DNA of 64,000 nucleotides. It comes from Trichoplax sp. H2 (taxonomy: Eukaryota > Placozoa > Uniplacotomia > Trichoplacea). The translations under genes and the position numbers were made by a program. This document shows, piece by piece, positions 1 to 12,311 of this stretch. Where the stretch lies: positions 124,001-188,000 of the forward strand of contig NOWV01000082.1 of the NCBI GenBank assembly GCA_003344405.1, written 5' to 3'. Below the pieces are notes generated by a model. That model was not told the DNA's origin. It saw nothing but the letters and a program-made list of their open reading frames with translations, and ran no database searches. Numbering within the stretch: the first letter of the stretch is position 1; each line of letters starts with the position of its first letter.

Positions 1-23
1 ATATGTACCGTACTTGTACTGTA

Positions 24-245
24 CGTTATTTACAGTAGATGAGTCATACAGTACAGTACAGTACTGTACAGTGTACAGTACAGTACAATGTACAGTACAA
101 TATTATTGTGTGCTTAGCAGGCTTCAACTTTAACGTTCAGGGTTATACAGTACAGTACAGTACAGTACAGTACAGTACACTACACTACCATACGCTATTG
201 CAGGATATACTGTAGTGATTGGTACTGTACATTCATTACATACAT
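24..245. repeat. GTAC/CTGTA pentamer block upstream of RAB21
   Basis: Runs of TACAG and its complement CTGTA alternate, switching orientation at GTAC palindromes; the longest uninterrupted run is at about 150-180. The block ends about 125 bases before the RAB21 start codon, so it occupies the presumed promoter or 5' leader. It is truncated by the window edge. Confidence 0.85.
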
Positions 246-369
246 ACAGTACTGCGCCCTGCACGTCTGTATGAAGATCAAAATCTATTCGAGTTATCAA
301 CTGCCATATGCGTAGAGTAGGACCGTATAACGAAAAAAGTCCCCGTACCATTAAAAATTTTCTAAGAAG

Positions 370-2197
370 ATGACGAGCACCAGCAAAACATCTAAATTTA
401 AGGTGGTCCTGCTTGGAGAAGGCTGTGTTGGCAAAACGTCTATTGTGTTGCGCTACTGTGAGAACAAGTTTAACGAGAAGCATCTTAGCACGTTACAAGT
501 ACGCTATTTGAGGCAATATTGTCTCTTCGATATGATGCCAGATAGTTACTACTTACTAGTGTAGTGCTAGATCATGTATCAGCATGATAGCACATCGGTG
601 GCAGGGACTGCTGAATGTAAATTGTGTCGACTTACAGTACAGTTGTGCATAATCTTCGTTTCTGTAGTTTCGCTAACAATTATATGAAACACAGAACTTA
701 GAATACACCTAGTGTTCTTCAAAATACAATACGACAATTATATACTTTATAAATTATTACTGCTTACTATCACAGTTTCAGTTAAGCTAATATTACTATT
801 AGATATTTTCTATGATAACGCGCGGTACGAATGCAGTACTCATAGGTCAATAAGATATACGTGATCATTAAAATTTCCCTAATATAATATTGGTTGAATA
901 TGGTATTCTTTCCTACTATCTTGAAGTAATATAGTGTAATAGGAGTCTAATTATTTAAGATGTATGTATTATAGTTTATGATATACGTACAGATATAGTG
1001 GTACTAAGATTTTTAACTGCTTACTTTCTCGATTATATCAGTCATAATTGTAATCATATAATAAAACGGAATACTCTAGGCTTCGTATCTGGAGAAGAAA
1101 TTGAATATTGGTGGAAAAAGGATTAATTTGGCAATTTGGGTAAATACTTTATGATAGGATGTTCATTTTTTGTAGCATATATCTTCTTATGCAACTGCTA
1201 TCTGGAACAGGACACCGCAGGACAGGAAAGATTTCATGCACTCGGCCCCATCTACTACAGGGAAAGGTTTGTATGTTCGTACGTATATTATTATACGTAT
1301 GTATCTCTTAAAGTTTCGTATATTTATGGCATAAGTCATTCAATTCTGATCTGTCAAATTTCATTTTGGGAGTTACTCAGATTAATGTATAATTCGTATA
1401 CTTTACTAGTCATGGAGCAATATTAGTTTATGATATCACGGACGAAGATTCCTTTATGAAGGTAGCCTGATAACTAGAAAGTCTTTGACCTGTTAAATTG
1501 ACCGTACAGCGCATCTTCCTTTCAGATTTATGTTGCTCTTTCGATGTAATGTGTAAATATGCATACGTTACAATTTTAAAAAGGTAAAGAAATGGGTTAA
1601 GGAACTAAGGAAGATGTTGGGAAACGAAATTTGTTTGTGTATAGTCGGTAAGTAAAAGTATAGAAATATTCTCTATGTAATGGCTATGATAGTAATTACG
1701 TATCTATTCATGGTAGGTAACAAGATAGATTTGGAAAAAGATAGGACTGTGCATGTAACCAGAGCGGAGGAGTTAGTCTTATTTTATATCTTCCATCTAG
1801 CAATTCTCGATAACTTAGAAAGTTTATACTTTGTCTGTGTTATATCACTTTCATACAGTTACGCTCAGTCCGTTGGCGCTGTTCACTTCCATACATCTGC
1901 AAAGATGAATAAGGGGATAGAAGAAGTATTTCTTAATTTAACAAAAAGTGAGTCTTCAACAGTAAATTAAAAAAATTAATGAAGTTTACATGTTACAGTA
2001 AAGCAGCGGCTTGCACGTTACCTTGTATCTCTAAAACACCTATGATATTAACTATAACGTCAATGAATTCAGGAATGCTGGCAGCGCAAGATGATAATAC
2101 AAATACTGCAGGAAAACAAGGTGGCAGTCGAAAAAGTGTTGTTATCATTGATGATGAACCCCTACAGCAAAGTAGCGGCTGTTGTGGAAGTAGTTGA
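370..2197 (+). CDS. RAB21: RAB21-like small GTPase, multi-exon
   Basis: Rab GTPase of the RAB21 subfamily, which acts in early endosome traffic and integrin recycling. Exons: 370-498, 1080-1139, 1211-1266, 1410-1461, 1584-1647, 1717-1771, 1859-1947, then probably an 18-base exon 1999-2016 and a last exon 2073-2197; this model stays in frame and gives 215 residues against about 225 in vertebrates. Motifs seen are the P-loop GEGCVGKTS, DTAGQERF in switch II, the G4 motif GNKIDL, the G5 motif HTSAK, a C-terminal VIIDDEP segment and a prenylation tail with a CC pair (GCCGSS). The segment from DTAGQERF through YDITDEDSF and LRKMLGNEIC is typical of RAB21. The start is the first ATG of the exon encoding the P-loop. 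The donor-acceptor choice for the 1999-2072 segment is the weakest part; reading straight through from an alternative acceptor near 2007 is the other option. Confidence 0.93.
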
Positions 2198-5176
2198 ATT
2201 GTCTGAAACCCTGTGTACTGTTAAATACTATAAATTGATACGTATTAACAATTATTGGTCACCTTAACTATAGCCTTACTGATGTCAGATACATGTTTAG
2301 GCGTTCATTTACTGTATAATGATATTAAAACTATATATACTGATATCCTGGTAATGTACATAATTTATTGATTGATCGATACTATGTTCTGTGTATTGAA
2401 TGAATTTCGTACCTGGTATTGTCGCGTTAATATTATAAAGAATTTGTGTGCTGAGATTGTTGATGTAATTCGGGATTTTTATAAACGTACCATATTATCC
2501 TACGTACTGCACATCTTTTATAGCTATTGGAAACTTTGGACAGTATAATGTACACTATACAGTACATAATTGATCCGTATTAACTTTGGTTGCGTAGCTA
2601 TTGCCATTACTGTACTGTACTATGACATTCATGACATCCTGCGTACAGATTGGATGTAGCATATACGATCTGGTTCTTAGTGTCATAAATATCAATTAAA
2701 TTTAAAATCTAAAAGTCTTTATATTATACTATAGACTTGCGTATAAAATAAGAATTTGATTGTATTACCTCAATTTTTGAGAATAAATGACTAGTGCTTG
2801 TGATAACTTGCTAATGCAACTGACACTGTGTAAGGTTAAAATAAAATGCCTACGATGCCATCGTTGCGTCTAAAACCCAAAGCATAGGCCCGTTGCGAAT
2901 AGTGAGGGAGTTTACCGTATTGCACTTCTGACAGTAATAAAACCATCTACGTAAGAACTCTTTCTAATTCTAGATTTAGTACAGTGACGAGACTTTAATT
3001 TGTTTTATAGTTAACTAGCTCCTTACCCAAGAAATACCTGTTAATGGCTAGCTTTGTATTGTACTGATTTTTACACAGAATACAATACTGTACACTGTAT
3101 TAGTACTCACTATAGATCATAACGGCTCGAACTGAACCGAACCTTTCTCAGGTCTAATTAGTAGTACTAGTATAAAAGGTAGGATTGTACTATACGATGG
3201 GCGTATATTGCTATGTCATGTAGGTGTTCAAGAAGAAGCTCACAGGGTGGCTTACGTAAATTGCTCGTTAGGATACACTTCTAAATACTGACCCTCAAGT
3301 ACTTAATTGCGGTGTAAAAATTGGTTCATCAATTAGTTTACAATGCTTTAAAAGTATGGTTTAATAGCTGCGATCTCGAATTTAGTACGCACTTTCATAC
3401 CTTGTTCGTGCGTTTTATGATAGGTATTATAGTATAACATAAACTACTAGACAAATAAGTACTGTACATATAGTATTCTAAGGGTCTCTAGTATTCACTA
3501 TTCTCTTATTATAGTACTGTACAACTAGCTTAACATCTTGTCGCTTCGCTGACAGAGATACTACAGTCTTTTCAATTTTTTAATATAATGATTTTTAACT
3601 TTATGAAACTTTAAGCATCATTCTTTCTGATACCAGCAGCTACATACTCTTCTCTAAATTGTTAAATTAAATTAAAATAGGTACCCTACTATATATAGTG
3701 CCAACCTATATGAAACAAATATCGAGTTTGTTACCGAAAAGTATACGTACAGTTTAGCAATTAAAATGAATAGCAAGATTTTTATAATCTTATCATGTCC
3801 AGGTAACAATACAGTAATTAGTACTGTAGTGGGAACTGTAATGTTTGGAACGCATACAGTATAGTACGCACTAGTGTATTACTAATAATACTGATATGAG
3901 ATGGAATGTACAGTACACTGTATAGTGTACAGTATACAGTAACACGTCGAGATTAGAAATAAAGAGCAGATTATACACGTGCGATTCGAACGTAGTCTAA
4001 ACTAAACGTATTAACAGATGTCTTGCTATATAGTATTTCTATTTCTGTACCCACAATATGTAAATGAGTTCACTGTGAGCATCAAGTAGTTTCATTATCG
4101 TGGTTTATCTTGAAAGACATGTTAGGTAGCTTATTAGATACCTTTAGTTTGATTATTCGTATATTAATCATTCTGGCTTAAAGAGAGAATCCTTTCGTGA
4201 TTGCACATAATAGGATAAAGTGTGTATTAGTTTTAATACAGTTGACGTATTTTATGTCTAATATTCAACACACTATCCGAAATAAACTGTATTCGCCAAA
4301 GAAATTGACTGCAACTTTTCGATATAAAGTGATACTTAACGTAGCAAGCAGTAGTTATCTACGAACAATATAGTATAAACTTTTCTACCTGAGGATGACT
4401 ACAAATTTCACCCCCGTGAAATTAACATATATGTGTATATCTCTTAATTAGTTGCATTAGCGTGAGTATACTAAAGTTACGATTTAGGAATGACGTTAAA
4501 CGATAAAATATTTCAGATAATCATCAACGGTTAGCTAATAATTTTTAAAAGTGATCTTAGCTATGCCTCGTCATATTAAAGTAGAAGCTTTGGCTTTAAA
4601 ACAAGTATAGTAAATGTACGAGTATAAATAATAGCTTCCAGTTGCACAGTACATGCACATTAGTACAAATATTTAGAAATGAAACTCTTTCAATTATAAT
4701 ACATCAGTATTTTAATACAGTAAATAACATTAATAATTGTTAATTCACACTTAATAGTTCACATTGTAATAAGACTATGTACTTAACAATTCAACTCTGG
4801 CATTATTATGTTCGAAATACCTGGTAGCAATTTAAATGGCGTCTCAAAGTAACTAATGCATGCTATTGATTGATGACTAACATCTACAAAATTTTGTATA
4901 ACGATATGTTTTCCCTCGGATTTTGCGGCAACAGATACACTGGTAATACGTCGTTCGCACTGAACGGTAAGGTATTCCATTTTAGCTGATTTTTATAACT
5001 GAAGAATTCGATTATACCTGGCTGAGCATTGCATCGATAATTATAATTCGTGCAGTAAAAGAAGAAAATTCAAAGTTGTCCATTTCAGCAAATCACCCAT
5101 AGCGACTCTATACGAAATCAAATAATAAAATACTATATCCCCTTCTAAATCAAAGTAATATTGAAGTTGATCTATT
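2198..5176. other. Intergenic, between convergent gene 3' ends
   Basis: AT-rich DNA between the RAB21 stop and the 3' end of the ArfGAP gene. I see no supported exon. Only isolated GTAC-type words occur (about 2540-2630, 3060-3100, 3900-3945), without a dense block. The word GGGTCTCTAGT at 3482-3492 recurs at two other places in the window. Confidence 0.6.
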
Positions 5177-8100
5177 CTATAACTGAAAATAAAAAATTGT
5201 AGTAATTGCAATAATAGCAACATGAATACCTGTAGAGACCCTAAAACTCCGCTTGCCATGTTTGATAGTTTGTTGGTAACGCGAGACACACCCTCCTTAA
5301 TCTGGTCGAGATCAATTGATGGGGCATCGACCTGACTTTTCTTATTACCACTTGAGCCAAAGAAATCATCACTTGAAATTGCAGTAGCACCATGGAAATG
5401 TTCCGTGCTTCTCGTTGTTTCCGCCTTTAAAAAAATATCTTTTTTAGGGTAGCTGTAGTATACTTAATAATGTTATATTTAAAGAAATTATAAGATACAT
5501 ATATGATCTGGAACACAAGAATATCACCCCCGCTAGAGTGAATTTCGGGGGATTTGTGATATCATTTTGTTCCGGACAATCATATACACTTATGTCTATT
5601 ATTAATCACCCTATTGCCTTCTCTTCCGAAATATTGGCTAGAAGATATACTCTTAGCATTACCAAATTTTTTTATTGCGTCATCTATAGCAAAAGAATAG
5701 ATAATAACACGTTATAGAGCTTGATTTGTATAGTATTTCCATTTTCGTGTAAATGAAGATGTAAAATAAACTCGACCAGATGAAGTGTCGCGTTCTGTTT
5801 TCGGTTCAGTTCTTCTTTTGTGGAAATTGTTAAAAAATCGTTTATAGAATAACGGTCAATCAGCAATGTAAATTGATTAGAATAATGTTTAGTAGGATTT
5901 TAAAAGCATTTTATACCGAGCGGATATATCTCTAGATCTGGACGATAGTGACATAGCTGATGACTTTACGGATGGTGCTGCAGCCGCTTCTCGTTCATCT
6001 ACTTCGAAATACCCTTTCTCACTTTTCCTCGAACTTTTCCAATCATTCATATCGGAAAAAGGACTGTCATATCTACTGAGTATAGCAGAAGTCTTATTCA
6101 TACCGATTAATTAGATAATTAATCGAAGTAAAATTTAAGACCAACCTTAATATGTTATCATACCTGGAAGGTTGAGTGCTTTCAAAGTTGCCAAAAAAGT
6201 CCGTATCAAAACTTGTGGGTTGATTTGCAAATTTACTTTTAGTTGAGATGCTACCAGCTGGATCTTCCTGATCAATTTCAACCATGCTGGCAGCAACAGA
6301 ATGACTTTGAGCACTATCGAAATATCAAGTGAATAGATAATAATTAAGATAGAAAAATATATTTTTGATCGATTATACGCTATAATTAGCTCAAGGATAC
6401 AAGAAGCGTTACCTAGCAGGTAATCGACCACCCATTGCCATGCCAAGTCTTTCCATTTGCTCAGCTTTCTTTGGATCAGTTTCACGTAATTTAGTCATAC
6501 CTGCTTTTTTCTCTTGATATACAAACCTAGTAGGAGTTCTATCAAAACGTTTCAAATTTTTAGAATTCTTACATATAACCATAATACATTTGTAAGTACA
6601 CGCATATGTAAATATATCGAAAATACCGATTCTCGATATCATTTAATTCTTGTTCGGCAACTAAGCCAGATTCTCTTTCTTTTCTTAATATTTCTTCATC
6701 CTGAGCAGCAGCACTTTCAACAATACTAAAATCTGTTGTAATTTTTCTAGCGCCTAGTCCCTGCTTGCTACTTGCCTGTATTATTGTTTGGTATTAGAAC
6801 TGTATGTACATCTGACTTTTAGTCTATCTTTAAAATCGAGAACTTACGCCTTTTTTCTTGCCCGTGATGGGCTTTCTCTTACCAATAGTGGATGCTGAAA
6901 AGAATGACAAGTAACCTTAGTAATTGTATAGTGATGATCGGAATTTGAAGTAATGCAACCAGTGCCGCTTTCAAATTTTTACGGTCTACCTTGCTTCCTT
7001 GTTCCCGATTCAACTCCATCGACTCTAACAGTAGCAACCTTTACAGTATCTGTAATCAGAATATTTGTTAAGATCTATGATAAAAGTATTAAGTCCAACA
7101 TCGATAGTTGTTCTATCATACGATAATACATCACATTTACTTAAACGAAATGTAAACGGTGATTATAAATTTAACTACAATTAATTTTTACATTATTTGT
7201 ATTTTCGATCATGCACTTCGGGAAGTGGTAAGCTCTGTTTATCACGTCCATTACGGTACGTGAAATAATATCAAGTTATTGTGCACTACTACTAACGTAA
7301 TCGAAGCATATAATAACAATATTCGAACTTTGTAATAGTAGTGCAAGGTACTAAAACTTGATTTGCTTTAAATTCGAAGTTGGTCTTTACTTATGCATAC
7401 AGTTCTATTATCTGTAGAATGTGGAACATGTAGCAAAAGTCGTAGTATTAGGAATCGTTGTATGGCATTATAGTCGTTATTCTGGTAAGTATGAGTAAAC
7501 AGTAAGTTGTCACATATTTCTGTTAGTATAAATTACTCGTACATCAAAACGCCGTAAACATAACTATTTTCGACTACGGAATCTCTTACCGGTAATTGTC
7601 AAGAATAATTAATAATTAAATTAGATTAACGAACCAGGTTCAGGATTTTCGTTAACTTTTAAGGTATCAACCGCAGGTTGTTCTCTCTTCGGTTGCTGAT
7701 ACCTATTGGATAAATGATCCGTAGTCACTCGTGGAAAGTCCTTTTTTTCTTCTGCATCCGCAAGGAATGGAAAAGCTGTAGGAGCGCTTACTACTGACGA
7801 TACGTCTTTAAAGAAATCACCCTCTTTTGTAGTTGGGCTTGGACTAGTAATATTCTGCAATTTCGTATTGATGTCAATCTTTGAAACATGAAGGTAAAAG
7901 TAATTACGTACTGTTGCCGTTAAAAATTAAATACAAGAGTATGTGTGCAAGATAGTAAGGCCATAGTTATGATTAAATATTACCGTGCTAGTACCATATT
8001 GTTTCAGGGTCACAGCAGCAAGGCTTGCAAGTTTTTCACGGTACATTCTTGCTACTCGACTGAATAGTAATGAGATTTAACGGAATTCGCATTAAGATTA

Positions 8101-8818
8101 GTCAGTATCTTGACTTTAGTTAGTTTAAGTGAACCACGATAATCTTAAATATATTACCTCTGGTACTTTGCCGAAGCATCCGTAACTGTTAGACCATGCG
8201 ATTGAAAAAATTCTCTCTATGAAAAATATGTTACAAGTACAATTTATAAGACAAAATATACATTTTTCTAAAGTATTTGTAAGTGCGAGTTAGTACACCT
8301 TTACTATATGAATACAGAAACAAACAGTATTACTGGAATCTACTAACAGCATTAGCGTTTCCTCCAACTTGCATTTGTCTTAACTGTAACCAATTCCATT
8401 GATCAAGTAAGGTTGATCTATGATAAAAAACATATCACAAAAATTGCAGTAATTTACCTTTCTGTTTCATTATCTATATGTATAGTTGATCATTACACTA
8501 TTAACGTATGTATTGTACCTAACAAAACTGATATGAACACCTAATGAACGATGAATTGCCGAACAGTCAAGGCATAGAAATATTCCATACGTGACAGATG
8601 ACCAAGTGGCATTTTTGGAATTACAGTCAAAGCAAATCTAGGGATACACGTATACAGTACACTCGCATGAGTCCAAATCAGGTGATTCAGGCATACAAAT
8701 TATACAAGACCAATTACGAATCATAAAGCATATTACATACCTTATTGCTAGGGATGGAGCTTAGTTTCTTGAAAATAGCAACAATTTGCGCTTTTGTAGC
8801 TACGGGCACGTCCGACAT
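5177..8818 (-). CDS. ARFGAP3: ARFGAP2/3-type Arf GTPase-activating protein
   Basis: Coatomer-associated ArfGAP that stimulates GTP hydrolysis on Arf1 at the Golgi. Exons in transcription order: 8741-8818, 8519-8637, 8348-8417, 8158-8216, 7984-8059, 7635 to about 7880, 6990-7049, 6848-6894, 6627-6775, 6413-6526, 6164-6313, 5917-6075, a 38-base exon 5777-5814, 5610-5683 and 5230-5424; codon phases agree throughout. The N-terminus carries the ArfGAP zinc finger (CFDC then CLDC with 16 residues between) and the catalytic-arginine region [10 protein letters not shown]. Downstream are the ARFGAP2/3 signatures [32 protein letters not shown] and ISSDDFFG. The C-terminal end is uncertain: an acceptor at 5183 would add one codon and a TAG stop at 5177-5179. 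It is divergent from the proteasome gene. I cannot separate ARFGAP2 from ARFGAP3; one ancestral gene is likely. Confidence 0.92.
5521..5562. repeat. GC-capped hairpin in an ARFGAP intron
   Basis: Arms ATATCACCCCCG and CGGGG...GTGATAT pair over 12 bases with a small bulge around a 13-base loop. It is placed in the intron between the exons 5610-5683 and 5230-5424. The run of C and G is unusual for this AT-rich DNA. Confidence 0.55.
7271..7361. repeat. Imperfect inverted repeat in an ARFGAP intron
   Basis: Outer arms TCAAGTT (7271-7277) and AACTTGA (7355-7361) enclose inner arms TGCACTACTA (7282-7291) and TAGTAGTGCA (7336-7345). The central loop is about 44 bases. This MITE-like hairpin lies inside the intron between the exons ending at 7635 and starting at 7049. 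Confidence 0.6.
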
Positions 8819-8884
8819 TTCTCAATCATCGGTTAGACAGTGGTTAACACTGTTAAGTGAACTGGTACAGACTGAGAGTGTTCG

Positions 8885-9870
8885 TAGTATACTGTACTGT
8901 ACACTGTACAGGACGATGTACACTTGTACTGTACAGCACGGTACAGTACTGTACAGTATGTATCACTGGTCAGCACAATAGCATATCGTTGTTACAGCCC
9001 CTGACTAAAATTTTCTACCAAAAGTCCCTAGAACTGGTACAGTGTACACTAGTTATTAAAGAGACCCTTTCTCTATTTTTAATTTTGAGAAAATTACTTA
9101 TTAAGGGTCTCTAGTGTACTGTACAGTACACTGAGTACAGAGTACAGTACTGTTAGGGTCACTGAGTACAGAGTACTGTACAGTACAGTACTGTACAGGT
9201 ACACTGTACACGTTCCTGGTTAGTGTCATGTACTCTGCTTTCTAACAAGTGTGAGCTAGATTTTGCGAGCACAACACTGTCACAGTGGTTATATTATTTT
9301 TTCTTTGCAAAGTACTGTACTGTACAGTACTGTACAAAAATTTAATTTTAATACTGTACTGTACACTGTACAGTACAGTACAGTACCGTACAGTACAGTA
9401 TAGGTAAAGGCAATAAATGGTCGTGTCACACGACTGCATTATCATCCAGTGTGTGTGTATGTGACATTGTACAATGCACAAATCTCCTCCACTGTGCAAC
9501 AACCTCTACAACGCAAAAACCTTTTCCACAAGTAGGACCAAACGGAACACGCAACTACGCTGACTCAGCTGAGCGCAAAACGTGCACCAGATGTACATTG
9601 TACACAGCACAGTACAGTACAGTACAGTACAGGACACTGTACAGTACAATGCGCTATGAGCGCTTGTGCGAGAAGGTTTTGTGCTTTGGAGTAGGTTATT
9701 GCACTGTACAGTACTGTATAAAGGACTTGTTGCATAGCGCACACTTGCAACTGAGATAGCACAGCACCGGTGAAGCAGATATAAGCCAAGTACTGTACTG
9801 TACTGTACTGACCATCGGTAATCGTACCATATACTGTACTGTATATTGTACAATGTACAGTGTACAGTAC
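8885..9870. repeat. Large GTAC/CTGTA block in a divergent promoter
   Basis: A kilobase of TACAG/CTGTA words in both orientations begins about 65 bases upstream of the ArfGAP start codon. It contains a hairpin at 9060-9112 (AGAGACCCTT pairing with AAGGGTCTCT). Apparent ORFs here translate to five-residue periodic YCTVQ/YSTVL protein, which is the repeat read through and not a gene. Confidence 0.9.
9060..9112. repeat. Hairpin with 10-base perfect arms
   Basis: AGAGACCCTT at 9060-9069 pairs with AAGGGTCTCT at 9103-9112, and TTTCTC pairs with GAGAAA inside. The right arm continues as GGGTCTCTAGT, the same word found at 3482-3492, with a close form at 17137-17146. Confidence 0.6.
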
Positions 9871-10317
9871 ACGATCGTGCTCCAAATCAGCTGCCAGTCA
9901 AGTTTCAGGTTGATTTTGCACAGTATGGTGTACGGTTACAGCTGTAGCGTATTGTAAAATGAGCACAATAAAAAGTCAGCCACACCATTTTTGCAGCTTT
10001 CGCCCTTTCTCTTCTTTCGAGTAGTCCCTGCTTTAAATATGACTACACGAAAGCAAAATAAAAATTCATAGTTAATTTATCTTTACCTTATCAGTAATAA
10101 GTTAGTTATACTGATCAAAATGATAACGTAAATACTGTAGTATACAGTATAGCACGTGAAGTACAATATGAACGAGGGATCGACTATAGGTAGAGAGTAC
10201 GAGACAAACAGACCGGTTTTCTCATTCATCTATAGACCTGTTCACTGTTCAGTTCAAGGCTTATGAACTAATTTTGCACCTGCCTGAATGACTCAGTGAA
10301 TTCTTTCAGCGCAGTCT

Positions 10318-10440
10318 TGTACAGTACAACTGTACTGTACAGTACTGTACTGTACTGTACAAAATATACTGTAGACGAACTGCGCAAGACTGGTAACTGT
10401 GCAGCACAGTACAGTACAGTGCAGTACAGTACAGTACAGC
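10318..10440. repeat. GTAC/CTGTA block upstream of PSMA1
   Basis: Two sub-runs of the pentamer (about 10318-10362 and 10405-10440) end roughly 90 bases before the proteasome gene start codon. Together with 8885-9870 they flank a pentamer-poor middle of the divergent promoter region. Confidence 0.85.
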
Positions 10441-10529
10441 AGAAAGAAACTGCACTTCATAACTTTTAACTTTTTTACTATCATTTAATAAGACAAATCT
10501 CTGGTTTGAAAATTTGCAAAAATTCCGAG

Positions 10530-12222
10530 ATGGTGAGTCTAGACATCGGTTACAGGATTTAAAAGTATTTTATGAAGTTTAAATTTTAATCGCTATAATT
10601 ACGATTACCTATAGTTTCGCAACCAGTATGATAGCGATGTCACAGTATGGAGTCCACAGGTATGATGTTTGAGATTTTAGCACTTATAAATCATAGATGT
10701 GCTTACAGTATACTGTCTATCAATTACTGTATTCTTCTCTTTACCTAAGAAATGGAAGTAAAATTGTCTAATATTAAAGGTTAATTCATTGTAGGGAAGG
10801 CTATATCAAGTTGAATACGCAATGGAAGCCGTTAAACAAGTACATAGAATGAAAAAAAATTAGCAGTACTTAATTAACGTCTATTTCAGTCTTCTTAATT
10901 TGCAGGACTTACGAAATAATTCGACCTAAAGTTTAAAAGCTTATTAATCTTGCTATTTAAAAGGGTGCTGCAGTTGTTGGAATAAAATCAAGGACCCACG
11001 TTGTTTTAGCGGCTTTTAAAGTACGTATTGATATATTGTGTAAGAATTTTTTGTGCTTCCTTTATAATGTGCTGTATACTTGCTGTTTTACAGCGCGCTA
11101 CTGACGATTTAGCTGCAAATCAAAAGAAAGTTTTGGCAATAGATGACCACATTGGTGTAGGGTTTTCCGGTTTAACTGCGGATGCTCAAGTCTTAACGTT
11201 CGGAGCTTTGGAACATTTGAACTTGCAACTAACTTTTACTAGTAGCAGTCATGATATAACTTTTGATTTCTCTATTATAGGAAATTTTTAAGAACTGAAT
11301 GTTTAAATTCGAAATATGCCTATAATACGCCTCATTCTGTTACTAGGCTCATTGCCGCATTAGGAGCGAGTATGCTAAGTCGAGTAGTAATAATAAATCA
11401 TTATCCATAGATAATGTGTACTACATTAAGTGATGCCGCGCAGGTATTAGAATATAACTTCTGTAACATCTCGATTTAAACACAGAAATGCAGATTTGTA
11501 CACAAGTATACGGCCGGAGACCATTTGGCGTCGGGTTTCTAGTTGCTGGATTTGACGTAAGCTATGGCATATACTTACATCTTATTCTATGCTTTCTTTG
11601 AGAAAATATATATATTCAACGATTTAGGAAACTGGAAGTCACTTAATTCAGACATGTCCATCTTCCAATTATTATGATTGCAAGGCGATGGCTATTGGAG
11701 CAAGATCTCAGGTACTATTTAATTAACCCTACGTACTATAGAACAAGAAATATCGATATTAAAGTGATCATAAAATATATTCGGTTTTAAAGTCTGCCAG
11801 AACGTACATGGAAAGGAAACTGGAAGAATTTGAGGATTGTTAGTGCATTTTCCTAATACTGTCTACCTTAGATCCTTAATAGTCTTGATTAAAAAATTAA
11901 ATTTATAAAACATGTGATTTGTGATTTCAATTATTAGGCGACCGAAATAAGTTAATTACACATGGTTTAACTGCTTTAAGAGAATGTCTATCTGACGGAG
12001 ACCTTGATACAAAGGTTAAGCCACGGAAACCACAATCATTAAAATCTTTCACTGCAATATTATCTGATATAATTGATATTGATAAAACAGTGTATTCGAT
12101 ATCTGCTTGATTAACCCTTTGTGTCATTATAGAATTGTTCTATGGCCGTGGTCGGGAAGGGAGAGAATTTTCAAATATATGATGGGGACGCTATCGCTTC
12201 ATTTATATCTTTTACATTGTGA
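10530..12222 (+). CDS. PSMA1: 20S proteasome subunit alpha-6 (PSMA1)
   Basis: Alpha-ring subunit of the 20S proteasome, which gates the catalytic chamber. Exons: 10530-10532, 10615-10659, 10795-10839, 10964-11020, 11094-11197, 11281-11369, 11486-11556, 11628-11711, 11793-11838, 11938-12014 and 12133-12222; phases agree and give 236 residues. Exon 1 contributes only the ATG before a GTGAGT donor. The N-terminus [20 protein letters not shown] and the following [10 protein letters not shown] are the alpha-subunit signature in alpha-6 form. Later markers are [48 protein letters not shown] and [12 protein letters not shown]. It is about 25 residues shorter than vertebrate PSMA1 because the acidic C-terminal tail is missing. 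Confidence 0.96.
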
Positions 12223-12305
12223 CAGTTTAGGAATACAACTTTTGGTACATTAACACTTAGCAAACACCTAACAATGCTAACAATTTACCTCTATATTTTG
12301 ACCTT

Positions 12306-12311
12306 AATAAA
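12306..12311 (+). promoter_or_regulatory. Candidate polyadenylation signal of PSMA1
   Basis: AATAAA lies 84 bases after the PSMA1 stop codon, in AT-rich DNA. Such hexamers are common by chance at this base composition, so the call rests on position. Confidence 0.4.

Noticed and set aside
3955-3995. GTTCGAATCGC-like B-box suggesting a tRNA on the minus strand
   Set aside because: No A-box, no acceptor stem and no cloverleaf could be formed around it.
4783-4980. 65-residue minus-strand ORF as the last ARFGAP exon
   Set aside because: No resemblance to the short ARFGAP C-terminus, and the codon phase from 5230 does not force it; a nearer acceptor at 5183 gives a stop at once.
6147-6642. Overlapping minus-strand ORFs as separate genes
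   Set aside because: They are ARFGAP exons extended into neighbouring introns or read in the wrong frame.
9242-9885. Several ORFs of 85-115 residues on both strands
   Set aside because: Their products are five-residue periodic YSTVQ/CTVLY strings, which is simply the pentamer read in stop-free frames. The same applies at 130-483, 8745-9114, 10293-10484, 21906-22395, 25682-26426, 44239-44424 and 56467-57172.
11927-12127. 66-residue minus-strand ORF
   Set aside because: It is antisense to PSMA1 exon 10 and the following intron; the plus-strand exon chain is fully supported.
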